From NCBI RefSeq assembly GCF_018739885.1, contig NZ_JADOES010000019.1:1-64000 (forward strand): a stretch of 64,000 nucleotides of DNA. The letters run 5' to 3'. Positions within the stretch are counted from its first letter, which is position 1; each line of letters starts with the position of its first letter. This stretch comes from Leptothoe spongobia TAU-MAC 1115. GTDB taxonomy: Bacteria > Cyanobacteriota > Cyanobacteriia > Phormidesmidales > Phormidesmidaceae. Below the pieces are notes generated by a model. The model was given only the letters and a program-made list of their open reading frames with translations, was not told the DNA's origin and did not search any database. Made by a program: the position numbers and the translations under genes. Shown piece by piece: positions 27,167 through 36,635 of the stretch.

Positions 27167-27781
27167 TTAAAGATTGGGTCGTAACGAACCAGGCCAGGGG
27201 CCAGGTGGACTTTGGGGTAGATCAAAGATGGCCCGCTGTTGGTCGTATATAGCCAGACCTCGGGCTTGATAATTTTTGAGGGCATGGGGGCCATCGATAG
27301 AATTAGTATGTACCCAGACTCGTTTTGAGGTCAGTTCCCAGGCCGTTTTTAGGGCTTGGGTCAGTAGATAACCACCGTGGCCCTGGCCGATAAACTGGGG
27401 CAATAGACCAAAGTATTCGATCTTGGCACTCTGATCAGGCTGTTGAGAGAGCTCGAAGTAGCCCGCTGGCGTGCCTTGGACATAACCTACCCAGGTCCGA
27501 ATATGGTCCTGGGTGAGATAGTCTAACCATTGTTGATAGGTCCACCGCAGCCGATCCATCCAGTACCAGGATCCACCTACGGCTGTGTAGAGAAACCGCT
27601 GGAATTCTGGGCAAGGGGCAATGGCTTCTGTCAAGGTCAGTTCCGTAGGATCTGCAGGGATAATCTGCTCTGCAGAGAGCATTTCCAGATAGGTGGTAGT
27701 GACCTCTAGTCTGGCCATGGCTTCAAGGATGGTGAGTTTTGGGTTTTGAATGATGAGTTGTAGGGCTAACTTAAAACTCAT
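27167..27781 (-). CDS. GNAT family N-acetyltransferase
   Basis: The 204-aa protein shows the GNAT acyl-CoA loop in IEYFGLLPQFIGQGHGGYLLTQALK (Q/RxxGxG/A form) and a preceding beta strand, GYVQGTPAGYFELSQQ. The end, WVHTNSIDGPHALKNYQARGLAIYDQQ, is the usual motif B region. A Trp-rich segment, SWYWMDRLRWTYQQWLDYL, precedes the domain. Its substrate is unknown. It is followed at 32 nt, on the upstream side, by the hisS gene, and the two are likely cotranscribed (hisS, then this gene). Confidence 0.9.
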   Translation of the reverse strand: MSFKLALQLIIQNPKLTILEAMARLEVTTTYLEMLSAEQIIPADPTELTLTEAIAPCPEFQRFLYTAVGGSWYWMDRLRWTYQQWLDYLTQDHIRTWVGYVQGTPAGYFELSQQPDQSAKIEYFGLLPQFIGQGHGGYLLTQALKTAWELTSKRVWVHTNSIDGPHALKNYQARGLAIYDQQRAIFDLPQSPPGPWPGSLRPNL

Positions 27782-27813
27782 TATTCAAAATTAGAAACTG
27801 TATTAGAAACTGT

Positions 27814-29097
27814 TTAAGATTGGCGCAGGGTGGCGATTTTGGTTCTCAGGGAGTCGGCCTGGTCGAGGAGGGCCGATTGGGGCATTTCTGCCTGTTCACC
27901 GGAGCTTAGCCATTTAAGCTGGACGGTGCCCTCGACTGCTTCGGCGTCGCCCAGGATCAAGCAGCCAAGGGCACCACTGCGGTCGGCTCGCTTAAACTGT
28001 TTGCCAAAGGCGCTACCACTGAGGTCAATTTCGACTGAAAACCCTTGATGACGAAGGCTTTGGGCCAGGATGGTAGTTGCCGGTTCTGCCTTTTCGCCAC
28101 GGGAGACAATGTAGAAATCCAGGGTGGGTGCTGGGATGCTCTGAAGTTGCTGAAGTAAAATAGCCAACCGTTCTAGACCGATGGCAAAGCCGATGGCGGG
28201 GACTTCAGGTCCACCCAGTTGTTGAACCAACCCGTCGTAGCGCCCACCACCGCATACAGTGGCCTGGGCCCCGAGATCCGCTGACATAATCTCAAAAGCG
28301 GTGTGGGTGTAGTAGTCAAGACCGCGCACTAAGCGAGGATTAATCGTGAAGTCGATATCGAGGGTGCTGAGCTGCTGCTGGACTTGGTTAAAGTGGTTTT
28401 GAGAATCTTCACTGAGGTGATCCAGCAGGCTAGGGGCACCTTTGACGATTTCTTGGGTCCGGCTGTCTTTACTGTCGAGGATGCGTAGAGGGTTACGCGT
28501 CAACCGATCTTGAGAATCTGCATCGAGCTCATCCTTATAGGGTGTGAGGTAGCTGACCAGGGCATCACGGTAGGCCTGGCGGTCTGCGCCATTGCCCACT
28601 GAGTTAATGTCGAGGCTAAGAGATTTGAGACCAAGGGCTTGGAGGATATCCGTTGCGATCGCAATCACCTCCACATCTGCCCTTGGATCGCGACTGCCCA
28701 AAATCTCCACATCCAGCTGATGAAACTGCCGCTGGCGACCCTTTTGGGGACGTTCATAACGAAAGGCCGGGCCAGTGTGCCATAGCCGTTGCACACCACC
28801 ACTGGCAAATAATTTATTGCTAATAAAGGCCCGTACCAGTCCCGCCGTAATCTCAGGTCGCAGCGTAATCGAACGGCCACCCCGATCCTCAAAGGAGTAC
28901 ATCTCCTTACCAACCACATCAGTGGCCTCGCCAATACCCCGAGCAAACAACTCCGTTTGCTCAAACATGGGGGGACGAATTTCTCGATAAGCCGCCCGGT
29001 GAAGCACATCCCGAGCTGTCGATTCCATATTCTGCCACACCGTTACCTCGTCGGGCAGAATGTCACGGGTACCTCGCAAGGCCTGGATATTGCTCAT
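27814..29097 (-). CDS. hisS: Histidine--tRNA ligase
   Basis: From the ATG at 29097 the 427-aa product begins IQALRGTRDILPDEV and contains the class II motifs: EIRPPMFEQTELFARGIGEATDVVGKEMYSFEDRGGRSITLRPE (motif 1 to 2 area), RYERPQKGRQRQFHQLDVE (motif 2), the His-specific LVRGLDYYTHTAFEI and GGGRYDGLV, and AIGFAIGLERL (motif 3). It charges tRNA-His. The upstream 15 codons of the open frame to 29142 fall in a TGGTGGGCAATGCCCACC repeat and are not part of the gene. It is cotranscribed with the GNAT gene. Confidence 0.97.
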   Translation of the reverse strand: MSNIQALRGTRDILPDEVTVWQNMESTARDVLHRAAYREIRPPMFEQTELFARGIGEATDVVGKEMYSFEDRGGRSITLRPEITAGLVRAFISNKLFASGGVQRLWHTGPAFRYERPQKGRQRQFHQLDVEILGSRDPRADVEVIAIATDILQALGLKSLSLDINSVGNGADRQAYRDALVSYLTPYKDELDADSQDRLTRNPLRILDSKDSRTQEIVKGAPSLLDHLSEDSQNHFNQVQQQLSTLDIDFTINPRLVRGLDYYTHTAFEIMSADLGAQATVCGGGRYDGLVQQLGGPEVPAIGFAIGLERLAILLQQLQSIPAPTLDFYIVSRGEKAEPATTILAQSLRHQGFSVEIDLSGSAFGKQFKRADRSGALGCLILGDAEAVEGTVQLKWLSSGEQAEMPQSALLDQADSLRTKIATLRQS

Positions 29098-29118
29098 TGA
29101 TAGGCGACTAACAATCAT

Positions 29119-29182
29119 GGTGGGCAATGCCCACCCTACCAAATGATCTCACCACTCACCACTCACCATTCACCACTCACCT
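29119..29182. repeat. GGTGGGCA palindrome plus ACCACTC direct repeats
   Basis: GGTGGGCAATGCCCACC (29119-29135) is a palindrome around one base, a repeat word common in cyanobacterial intergenic DNA. It is followed by tandem ACCACTC/ACCATTC units to 29182, between the regulator gene and hisS. Confidence 0.6.
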
Positions 29183-29184
29183 TG

Positions 29185-29475
29185 TCAAGATGCCAATTCC
29201 TGTTGCCCATTCGTCCCTGGCAAATTGCAGCAGTTAACGTCATCAATGCACACCTTGCCCCATTTCAAGGCCCAGCGGACTAAGGCCACCCGGTTGCCGG
29301 TATCAGTTTTATTCAGCACATTACTGATGTGATTATCGACAGTGCGCTTACTAATTTCTAACTGAGTGGAAATCTCCTGGTTAGTTAAGCCAGCAGCAAC
29401 CAGCTCAACAATTTGCAATTCCCGTTCTGATAGAGGTGCTTTCTCTTTTGCCTGGGAAGATTGGCTGGTTGACAT
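29185..29475 (-). CDS. pedR: Small LuxR-type regulator, PedR-like
   Basis: The 96-aa product from the ATG at 29475 is just a LuxR/NarL helix-turn-helix: LSERELQIVELVAAGLTNQEISTQLEISKRTVDNHISNVLNKT, followed by RVALVRWALKWGKVCIDD. There is no receiver domain. It carries Cys76, Cys82 and Cys83 in the tail. This matches PedR, the cyanobacterial regulator that responds to photosynthetic electron transport through thioredoxin at a conserved Cys. It would switch genes when the redox state changes. Upstream codons to 29547 look less conserved, so I use the shorter start. It lies between hisS and cdaA, same strand. Confidence 0.85.
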   Translation of the reverse strand: MSTSQSSQAKEKAPLSERELQIVELVAAGLTNQEISTQLEISKRTVDNHISNVLNKTDTGNRVALVRWALKWGKVCIDDVNCCNLPGTNGQQELAS

Positions 29476-29587
29476 GGAATATCCCTCGCTCACTGCGTAT
29501 ATATGCTTAGTGCCCATTACATCATAACTATTTTCAAGATGGGACATGGCTTTAGGGTTTTTTACGACTAACGTCGTTTTTTTACGA

Positions 29588-30439
29588 CTAACGTCTAACT
29601 AGTTTGCGTGTCCATTTCCATAATCCGGTCAGTCGACGACCCAGATTGAGGAGCTCGGGGGCAACAGTATCGCTTTCAACAACCGGCGTAAACTGTTCCT
29701 GGAGCAGCTCCCGTAGGCGATTACTAGTCAGAGGTCGATTTAATTTACCCCGCTGAGCGATCGAAATAGAGCCAGTTTCTTCGGAAACAACGACACATAA
29801 ACAATTTTCAATCCGCTCAGTAATCCCCATGGCAGCGCGATGACGAGTACCCAGCTGCCGGGATGCAGTCCGTTCTGAAATGGGTAAAATCACCCCTGCG
29901 GCGACGATGCGAGAAGCCCGGATCAAAATGGCACCATCATGGAGTAGGGTACTGGTTTGAAAAATAGTTTGGATAAGCTCTTTGGATAGGTCTGCATTGA
30001 GCCGTACCCCAGGTACTGAAAAGTCATTTTCATCAATGGGAGGACCAATTTCTAAAATCATCAGTGCCCCCGTCCGTTTTTGAGAGAGTTCACGCACCGC
30101 ATCGACCAGTTCATCGATGACACTGTCCGGTCTAGGCATGGGGGTTTTGCTAGGGGAAAATAGCTGTATAATTTCCCCGCGTCCTAGCAATTCTAGAAAC
30201 CGACGGATTTCTGCCTGGAGTAGAAAAGCCATAGCAACGGCTGCACCAAAGGATAAATTGGTCAGCACAAAGCCCAGCAGCGATAGTCCCAGTGCATGAC
30301 TAAGGACAGCGGCTAGCATCAATACAATCAGCCCCCGAATCATCCAGAGGTTACGGCGTTCGCCAATAACCACCAGCATTAGGTAGATGAGAACGAGAAC
30401 AAGGGCGATGTCAATGATATGGACAAACAGACCTAACAA
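29588..30439 (-). CDS. cdaA: Diadenylate cyclase CdaA
   Basis: The 283-aa protein has three N-terminal membrane segments (to ~residue 75), a short coiled coil, and a DAC (DisA_N) domain with the catalytic DGAILIRASRIVAAGVILP (DGA) and GTRHRAAMGITE (RHR) motifs. It makes cyclic di-AMP from two ATP, a second messenger tied to osmotic and potassium control and to night survival in cyanobacteria. It follows lysA, with a 376-bp spacer; the lysA-cdaA neighbourhood is, as far as I recall, conserved in cyanobacteria. Confidence 0.95.
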   Translation of the reverse strand: MLGLFVHIIDIALVLVLIYLMLVVIGERRNLWMIRGLIVLMLAAVLSHALGLSLLGFVLTNLSFGAAVAMAFLLQAEIRRFLELLGRGEIIQLFSPSKTPMPRPDSVIDELVDAVRELSQKRTGALMILEIGPPIDENDFSVPGVRLNADLSKELIQTIFQTSTLLHDGAILIRASRIVAAGVILPISERTASRQLGTRHRAAMGITERIENCLCVVVSEETGSISIAQRGKLNRPLTSNRLRELLQEQFTPVVESDTVAPELLNLGRRLTGLWKWTRKLVRR

Positions 30440-30815
30440 GTGTCAGCCCCAACCTGGGTTTGCAATACAAGGTTCAATACACAGCGCTTTAGACGCCAGC
30501 TGCAGCATTCAAAACCGCTCGGCCTACGGTAGCAGGGGTCACTACATGTCCTGCAATTCTATTTGAGTAGGCCCCTGCAGTTGGTGTTACTCGGCCAACG
30601 CTGTCTCTAATTGCAATTACGAGGTGCTATAGCCGATCTCAGGATGCACCTCGTTCAAAAATTAGGATCTACAGGAGCAGGATTTGCAGATGTATAAACT
30701 ATAGATAGTCAGGCGCTGCAGGAGCGACTAATCTAAAGACTACCCAAGTGGTCTATGACGTGTATCTCGTTTTTTATTCTAGGCATAATAGTCCTGTTGG
30801 GTGTCAGGCTTACCC
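30440..30815. other. lysA-cdaA spacer with a 9-bp stem-loop
   Basis: No gene is seen. ACGAGGTGC (30619-30627) pairs with GCACCTCGT (30646-30654), loop of 18 nt. CTGCAG-type palindromes recur near 30500, 30577 and 30717. A cdaA promoter or leader RNA could lie here. I do not recognise a lysine or c-di-AMP riboswitch. Confidence 0.45.
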
Positions 30816-32207
30816 CTAGACCTTGAGATAACTGGGTAGACGATCGTAACGTATCAGATCTGCATCGGTTTCTCGTTCCACAATGAGAGAGGCCTGACCA
30901 TTGTTGACTAGTACAGCTGCCGGGCGTGGTACACGATTGTAGTTAGAGGCCATGCTGTAGTTGTAGGCTCCGGTGGCAGGAATGGCGACAATGTCGCCTG
31001 ATTCAAGGACCGGTAGCTGGGCATCATGGATGACCACATCCCCTGATTCGCAGTGCTTGCCTGCAAGGGTGATGGTCTCGCTGAGGGGGGCTGACATTTT
31101 GCTAGCGGCTAAGACTCGGTAGATCGATTGATAGGTAATGGGACGGGGATTGTCAGACATGCCACCATCTACCGATGCATAGGTGCGAATGCCGGGCACG
31201 GTCTTTTGACTGCCGATGGTGTAGGCAGTGACGCAGGCACTGCCAATCAGGGACCGGCCTGGCTCGCAAATTAATCTCGGTAATGAGACATTGGCCGCTT
31301 GACAGGCCTTGACCATGTGGTCGCAAACCACCTTCGCCCAATCGATAATGCTTGGTGGGTCATCAGCTTCGATGTAGCGAATGCCTAGACCACCGCCCAC
31401 ATCTAGTTCACTGATGGGTAACCCGTAGCGCTTAGCGGTTTCCATCCAAGTTACTAGGACGGCAGATAAGTCCTTATGGGGCTGCAGCTCAAAGATCTGG
31501 GAACCGATGTGGGCGTGGAGACCAATACAGGTGAGCGCAGTTTGCTGAGTAATGTAGGCAAAAACCTCTTCTAGTTGATCGGGGTCAAAGCCAAATTTGC
31601 TATCGATATGGCCGGTTTTGATGTATTCATGGGTGTGACATTCAATGCCGGGGGTGAGGCGTAGCAGGATGGTGGCAGGGGTGTCTGGAGTAGTTAGGAT
31701 ACCGAGGGTTCTAAGCTCATGCCAGTTATCGACGACAATACGGCAGCCTGCCTCGATACCCTGCTGAAGTTCGCTACGGGACTTATTATTGCCATGAAAA
31801 TATATCTTGTCTGAGCTGACGCCGGCTTTTAGAGCGGTGAGCAGTTCCCCCCCAGAGACAACGTCAATGGCCAGACCTTCCTGGTTTGCGATCGCACACA
31901 CGGCCAAACAGTTCCATGCTTTTGACGCGTACATCACCAGAGAATCTCCTGGATAGAACTGCTTAAAAGCCTGGCGATATTGCTGACAAGCCGTTCGTAG
32001 CGTGAATTCATCCAAAATATATAGGGGTGAGCCAAACTCCTGGACCAGATCGAGTACATCACAGTCCCCTACTTCCAGGTGGTCCTGCCTATTTACCCGA
32101 GCACTCAAGGGAAGAATCCGCTGATTAGGAGAGTCGGTTCCATCGGTCTCCAAATAAAGGCGGCTGGATTGAACGGTTTGATTTGCAGAAGGAAGTATGG
32201 ACACCAT
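30816..32207 (-). CDS. lysA: Diaminopimelate decarboxylase
   Basis: The 463-aa protein is a fold-III PLP enzyme. It has the lysine motif DSLVMYASKAWNCLAVCAIA (PLP Lys), a GGGLGIRY glycine loop, ICEPGRSLIGSAC, and near the end YNRVPRPAAVLV with the CESGD Cys motif. It makes L-lysine from meso-diaminopimelate, the last step of lysine synthesis. The N-terminal ~35 residues before LPLSARVNRQDHLEVG are an extension normal in cyanobacterial LysA. It is divergent from rimI by 144 bp. Confidence 0.96.
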   Translation of the reverse strand: MVSILPSANQTVQSSRLYLETDGTDSPNQRILPLSARVNRQDHLEVGDCDVLDLVQEFGSPLYILDEFTLRTACQQYRQAFKQFYPGDSLVMYASKAWNCLAVCAIANQEGLAIDVVSGGELLTALKAGVSSDKIYFHGNNKSRSELQQGIEAGCRIVVDNWHELRTLGILTTPDTPATILLRLTPGIECHTHEYIKTGHIDSKFGFDPDQLEEVFAYITQQTALTCIGLHAHIGSQIFELQPHKDLSAVLVTWMETAKRYGLPISELDVGGGLGIRYIEADDPPSIIDWAKVVCDHMVKACQAANVSLPRLICEPGRSLIGSACVTAYTIGSQKTVPGIRTYASVDGGMSDNPRPITYQSIYRVLAASKMSAPLSETITLAGKHCESGDVVIHDAQLPVLESGDIVAIPATGAYNYSMASNYNRVPRPAAVLVNNGQASLIVERETDADLIRYDRLPSYLKV

Positions 32208-32351
32208 AGATTAGTCGTCAAATTGTCAGAGGATGCATCACCCAAGCGCCTTGGATGGTTGCACCCTAGCGGTTGAAGTAACGTCGTAAGCTCCAGTGTA
32301 CAATCCGCACCTGTTCCCAGGTGACCTGCTAGAAAATATTGGCAATGCCCC

Positions 32352-32903
32352 ATGATGACTTCCCTGACCTGTCGAATTTTGAATGATGAGTTGCTCCCTG
32401 CTGTGCTGGAGCTAGATCGACTCTGTCTGGGAGGGCTATGGACCGAAGCAGGCTATCGTCGTGAGATCGACAGCCCCAATAGCGATTTGTTAGTGCTGTT
32501 GGCCGATCAAGATATCATTGGCCTGGGATGTTTGTGGGCAATTTTAGATGAAGCCCATATCACCACGCTAGCGATTCACCCCGATTACCATCGCCAGCGT
32601 TTGGGGCAATTTTTATTGATACAGCTACTGTATTTGGCTGGCAAACGAACCCTCACCCACGCCACTCTAGAAGTGCGGGCCTCCAACCAACGAGCCCTTA
32701 GTCTTTATCAAAAATTTGATTTTCGGACAGCGGGACGACGTAAGCGTTATTACAAAGATGACGAGGATGCTCTAATCCTGTGGCGTAGCCAACTACAAAC
32801 ACCTGAGTTCTTGCAATCTTTAGAGCATCTAGAAAGAGAGTGCATAGAAACATTTGATACATACCAATATCATTGGTCGCCAGGTGTAACGTTTGATCAT
32901 TAA
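32352..32903 (+). CDS. rimI: Ribosomal protein S18-alanine N-acetyltransferase
   Basis: The 183-aa protein is a GNAT enzyme with HITTLAIHPDYHRQRLGQFLL (acyl-CoA loop RQRLGQ), ATLEVRASNQRALSLYQKFDFRTAGRRKRYY and the EDALILW ending of the core, the pattern of RimI. A C-terminal extension of ~40 residues follows. It acetylates the N-terminal Ala of S18, possibly other proteins. The ATG at 32352 or the next codon may be used. A 14-bp palindrome overlaps its stop (32900-32913). Confidence 0.88.
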   Translation: MMTSLTCRILNDELLPAVLELDRLCLGGLWTEAGYRREIDSPNSDLLVLLADQDIIGLGCLWAILDEAHITTLAIHPDYHRQRLGQFLLIQLLYLAGKRTLTHATLEVRASNQRALSLYQKFDFRTAGRRKRYYKDDEDALILWRSQLQTPEFLQSLEHLERECIETFDTYQYHWSPGVTFDH

Positions 32904-32932
32904 TACGTATTAAATGTTTATACACAAAATGA

Positions 32933-32963
32933 GCTCGTCAATACTGCAGTGCAATTGGCGAGC
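32933..32963 (+). terminator. Stem-loop after rimI
   Basis: GCTCGTCAAT (32933-32942) pairs with ATTGGCGAGC (32954-32963) with one G-U pair, followed by an AT-rich tract. Plausible rimI terminator. Confidence 0.5.
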
Positions 32964-33020
32964 AATTATCTATATATATGGGATGTAGTTTTAAAACTCA
33001 TACTGGGTTCGGCTTAAATC

Positions 33021-33051
33021 CGGGTTAAGGCTATCAGTAGTCATTAACCCG
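33021..33051 (+). promoter_or_regulatory. 8-bp inverted repeat in the clpC upstream region
   Basis: CGGGTTAA (33021-33028) and TTAACCCG (33044-33051), 15-nt spacer. It lies about 190 nt before the clpC ATG in the 336-bp rimI-clpC gap, which shows no gene. It could be an operator or part of the leader. Confidence 0.35.
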
Positions 33052-33239
33052 TGATGTAGCTAGTGCGACCCATGTGAATCCAATCCAATCTCAAGACTGA
33101 GGCTCCATTCATTTTGTTGTAGTAGATCTTTTTTATTCGCTAGATCCTTTGCAAGTAGTGAATACCGGCACAGTTTCACCAAAAATGCCTGTGCTAGAAT
33201 CAGGGCAACTCCGCACAAGCCAGGTGATGAAAAGCCGCC

Positions 33240-35711
33240 ATGTTTGAACGCTTTACAGAAAAAGCCATTAAGGTGATCATGCTCGCCCAAGAAGAGGCCC
33301 GCCGATTGGGTCACAACTTTGTGGGTACTGAGCAAATCCTTCTCGGTCTCATCGGAGAAGGAACCGGCGTAGCCGCCAAAGTTCTGAAGTCCATGGGGGT
33401 CAATCTGAAAGATGCTCGGATCGAAGTCGAAAAGATTATCGGTCGTGGATCCGGGTTCGTCGCTGTAGAGATTCCCTTCACACCGCGTGCTAAGCGGGTA
33501 CTAGAGCTGTCCCTGGAAGAAGCCCGCCAGCTGGGTCACAACTATATTGGTACCGAGCATTTATTGCTAGGGCTGATTCGTGAAGGTGAAGGCGTAGCGG
33601 CTCGTGTCCTTGAGAATCTTGGCGTTGATCTATCTAAGGTGCGCACCCAGGTGATTCGGATGTTGGGTGAAACCGCAGAGGTATCTACTGGTGGTGGCCA
33701 GGGGCGTACGAAGACGCCTACCCTGGATGAATTTGGGTCTAACCTGACCCAGATGGCGTCGGAAGGTAAGCTTGACCCCGTGGTGGGTCGTCAAAAAGAA
33801 ATTGAACGTGTCATTCAAATCCTCGGTCGTCGTACCAAGAATAACCCTGTTCTGATTGGTGAACCGGGGGTGGGTAAAACCGCGATTGCTGAGGGCTTGG
33901 CCCAACGTATTGCCAACGGTGATGTGCCCGATATCCTTGAAGAAAAGCGAGTGGTTACCTTGGACATTGGTCTGCTGGTGGCAGGTACCAAGTATCGGGG
34001 TGAATTTGAGGAACGCCTAAAGAAAATTATGGATGAAATTCGCTCTGCGGCGAATGTCATTCTCGTGATCGATGAGGTCCATACGCTAATCGGCGCTGGT
34101 GCCGCTGAAGGTGCCATTGATGCGGCGAATATCCTTAAGCCTGCTTTGGCTCGGGGTGAGCTGCAGTGTATTGGTGCGACGACTTTGGATGAGTATCGTA
34201 AGCACATTGAGCGAGATGCGGCTCTGGAGCGTCGTTTCCAGCCTGTCATGGTGGGTGAGCCCAGTGTTGAAGAAACCATTGAGATCCTGCATGGCTTGCG
34301 CGATCGCTATGAGCAGCACCACAAGCTCAAGATTCTAGACGAATCATTGGAAGCTGCGGCTAAGCTAGCTGATCGTTATATTTCCGATCGCTATTTACCT
34401 GACAAGGCCATCGACCTAGTCGATGAAGCTGGTTCTCGGGTGCGGTTGATCAATTCCCAGCTGCCACCGGCGGCCAAGGAGCTAGATCGTGAGCTGCGCG
34501 GTGTGCTTAAGGATAAAGATAATGCGGTGCGTTCTCAGGACTTTGATAAGGCTGGAGAATTGCGCGATCGCGAAATGGAAATCAAGGCCGAAATCCGAGC
34601 CATTGCCCAGAGCAAGCGTACCGATGACGCTGCCGGTAACTCTGAGTCTCCTGAAGTCACCGAAGAGGACATTGCCAATATCGTCGCCTCCTGGACAGGG
34701 GTTCCTGTCAATAAGCTGACCGAAACCGAGTCCGATAAGCTGCTTAATATGGAAGATACGCTGCATCAGCGTGTTATTGGCCAAGATGAGGCCGTAAAAG
34801 CCATTTCTCGGGCAATTCGGCGGGCGCGCGTAGGGTTGAAAAACCCCAATCGCCCCATCGCCAGCTTTGTATTCTCTGGACCGACAGGTGTGGGTAAAAC
34901 TGAGCTAACCAAGACATTGGCCTCTTACTTCTTCGGTTCTGAAGAAGCCATGATTCGTCTTGACATGTCCGAATTTATGGAGCGCCACACAGTTTCCAAG
35001 CTGATTGGCTCTCCTCCTGGCTATGTCGGCTATAGCGAAGGTGGTCAGCTGACTGAAGCCGTCCGTCGTCGCCCCTACACCGTTGTGCTGTTTGACGAGA
35101 TCGAGAAAGCCCACCCTGATGTCTTCAACATGCTGTTGCAGATATTGGAAGATGGACGCTTGACCGATGCTAAAGGTCGGACGGTGGACTTTAAGAACAC
35201 CTTGCTGATCCTGACGTCCAATATCGGTTCTAAAGTGATTGAAAAAGGCGGCGGTGGTCTTGGCTTTGAGCTAGAGGAAGATGCAGCCGAGTCCCAGTAC
35301 AATCGGATCCGGTCCTTGGTGAACGAAGAACTCAAGCAGTACTTCCGTCCTGAGTTCCTCAACCGTTTGGATGAGATTATTGTCTTCCGTCAGCTTACCA
35401 AGCCTGAGGTTAAGGAAATCTCCGATATCCTACTCAAGGAAGTCTTTGGTCGGTTAACCGAACAAGGAATTACCCTTGATGTGACCGATAAATTTAAAGA
35501 TCGTCTGGTGGAAGAAGGATACAATCCCAGCTACGGTGCTCGACCATTGCGTCGTGCCATTATGCGATTACTGGAAGATACTCTGGCCGAGGAAATCCTA
35601 TCCAGTCGTTTGAAAGATGGTGATACTGCCGTCGTTGACGTGGATGATAAGGGTAAGGTTGTGATTGTGGCTAGAGAGAAGCGAGAACTGCTTACCCAAG
35701 GAGCTGATTAA
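33240..35711 (+). CDS. clpC: ATP-dependent Clp protease ATP-binding subunit ClpC
   Basis: The 823-aa protein has the double Clp-N repeat ([20 protein letters not shown], then [21 protein letters not shown]), AAA-1 with Walker A GEPGVGKT and Walker [12 protein letters not shown], a UVR/middle domain near [25 protein letters not shown]-2 with GPTGVGKT and [14 protein letters not shown], and a C-terminal D2-small domain. The middle domain and UVR motif mark ClpC rather than ClpB. It unfolds substrates for ClpP and is essential in cyanobacteria; plastid Hsp93 is its descendant. Length is normal. A terminator follows. Confidence 0.98.
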   Translation: MFERFTEKAIKVIMLAQEEARRLGHNFVGTEQILLGLIGEGTGVAAKVLKSMGVNLKDARIEVEKIIGRGSGFVAVEIPFTPRAKRVLELSLEEARQLGHNYIGTEHLLLGLIREGEGVAARVLENLGVDLSKVRTQVIRMLGETAEVSTGGGQGRTKTPTLDEFGSNLTQMASEGKLDPVVGRQKEIERVIQILGRRTKNNPVLIGEPGVGKTAIAEGLAQRIANGDVPDILEEKRVVTLDIGLLVAGTKYRGEFEERLKKIMDEIRSAANVILVIDEVHTLIGAGAAEGAIDAANILKPALARGELQCIGATTLDEYRKHIERDAALERRFQPVMVGEPSVEETIEILHGLRDRYEQHHKLKILDESLEAAAKLADRYISDRYLPDKAIDLVDEAGSRVRLINSQLPPAAKELDRELRGVLKDKDNAVRSQDFDKAGELRDREMEIKAEIRAIAQSKRTDDAAGNSESPEVTEEDIANIVASWTGVPVNKLTETESDKLLNMEDTLHQRVIGQDEAVKAISRAIRRARVGLKNPNRPIASFVFSGPTGVGKTELTKTLASYFFGSEEAMIRLDMSEFMERHTVSKLIGSPPGYVGYSEGGQLTEAVRRRPYTVVLFDEIEKAHPDVFNMLLQILEDGRLTDAKGRTVDFKNTLLILTSNIGSKVIEKGGGGLGFELEEDAAESQYNRIRSLVNEELKQYFRPEFLNRLDEIIVFRQLTKPEVKEISDILLKEVFGRLTEQGITLDVTDKFKDRLVEEGYNPSYGARPLRRAIMRLLEDTLAEEILSSRLKDGDTAVVDVDDKGKVVIVAREKRELLTQGAD

Positions 35712-35748
35712 TCCCAGACCTAACTGCGATCGACCGCGATTGATTTTG

Positions 35749-35786
35749 AAATGGCTTCTTGATGTCAGATTAGGAAGCCATTTTTT
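35749..35786 (+). terminator. Rho-independent terminator of clpC
   Basis: AAATGGCTTC (35749-35758) pairs with GAAGCCATTT (35774-35783), followed by a T-run. Located 38 nt after the clpC stop. Confidence 0.88.
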
Positions 35787-36043
35787 AATGCAATTGATTT
35801 TTTGTGAACGGAGTAAAGGTATCGTTTAGATACACAACCGTTAACTATTGTAAACTGACTTAACGCTTCCTTGCGTGCCATGAGCATCAGCTTTGATAAT
35901 GATCTTACCGACAAGCAACCTTGCTGTAGGGTCACAAGAGCTGATAGCTTCAGCGAAATTATTGTTATGTGTTGCTGAATCTTAGGATGGCCGAATGATC
36001 AACTTTGTTAGCTGCTAGGTAACAAAGTTGTCAAAAGCATCCC

Positions 36044-36547
36044 ATGAATCAGCAATGCGATTGCTGTTTGATTAGGAGCATAGTTAGAGTGCTGGACAAA
36101 CTTTTAGGTAAAAAGTCTAGATACTATTTAGAACTGTCCGAAGATGAAATAGCAGCTGTTCCTAAGCCTGCCGATACGCCAACGCCCAAGTCTGCTGCAC
36201 CAAAAGCAGCACCAGTTGCCGACGCTAAACCTGCTGCACCAAAAGCAACACCAGTCGCCGCCGCTAAACCTGCTACACCAAAAGCGGCCAGTGATAAGGC
36301 TAGTGAAAAAGCAGTGACGCCAGCAGTGGCAACTAACCCTATTCCAGATTCCCAAGAGCTAATCCGCACGGCCTTGGCAGCTTCAGTGACCTCATCACAG
36401 CCCTTAGCTGAAAAAGGGCCTGAACCTACATTCTCTTCTGACTATTTAATGCCGAAGGCTTCTGCAGGTCGTCGTCGTCCTGGGCCTAGCATGTCACCAT
36501 TTAAATCAATGGCTAAGAACATGAGACGACAAAGTTCTGGTTTCTAG
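36044..36547 (+). CDS. Ala/Pro/Lys-rich low-complexity protein with conserved C-terminus
   Basis: The 167-aa protein has a Cys-rich start (CDCC), a short hydrophobic-basic helix (IVRVLDKLLGKKSRYYLELS), then repeats of the form APKA.PVA.AKPA (about residues 50-95) caused by near-identical DNA repeats (36181-36300). The C-terminus FSSDYLMPKASAGRRRPGPSMSPFKSMAKNM resembles the tail of a cyanobacterial family I know by pattern only. A GTG at 36089 (VLDKLLG) is an alternative start. The function is unknown; basic tail and disordered middle suggest binding to nucleic acid or membrane. Confidence 0.7.
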   Translation: MNQQCDCCLIRSIVRVLDKLLGKKSRYYLELSEDEIAAVPKPADTPTPKSAAPKAAPVADAKPAAPKATPVAAAKPATPKAASDKASEKAVTPAVATNPIPDSQELIRTALAASVTSSQPLAEKGPEPTFSSDYLMPKASAGRRRPGPSMSPFKSMAKNMRRQSSGF

Positions 36548-36583
36548 CGGCATATTTCCCAATTATTTTAATTAACTGGAAAA

Positions 36584-36624
36584 TAGAAATAGCGGGATAC
36601 GGTGATCGTATCCCGCTATTTCTA
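36584..36624. terminator. 18-bp perfect bidirectional terminator
   Basis: TAGAAATAGCGGGATACG (36584-36601) and its complement (36607-36624) with loop GTGAT lie between the stops of the convergent genes at 36547 and 36636. The A/T flanks on both sides allow termination of both. Confidence 0.85.
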
Positions 36625-36635
36625 TCTAATGAGTT

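Noticed and set aside
29151..29182. CRISPR array in the ACCACTC repeats
   Set aside because: The units are short tandem repeats without spacers, and no cas gene is present in the window.
36124..36369. Minus-strand Ala/Gly-rich frame opposite the APKA repeat
   Set aside because: Low-complexity antisense of the repeat region without a ribosome binding site.
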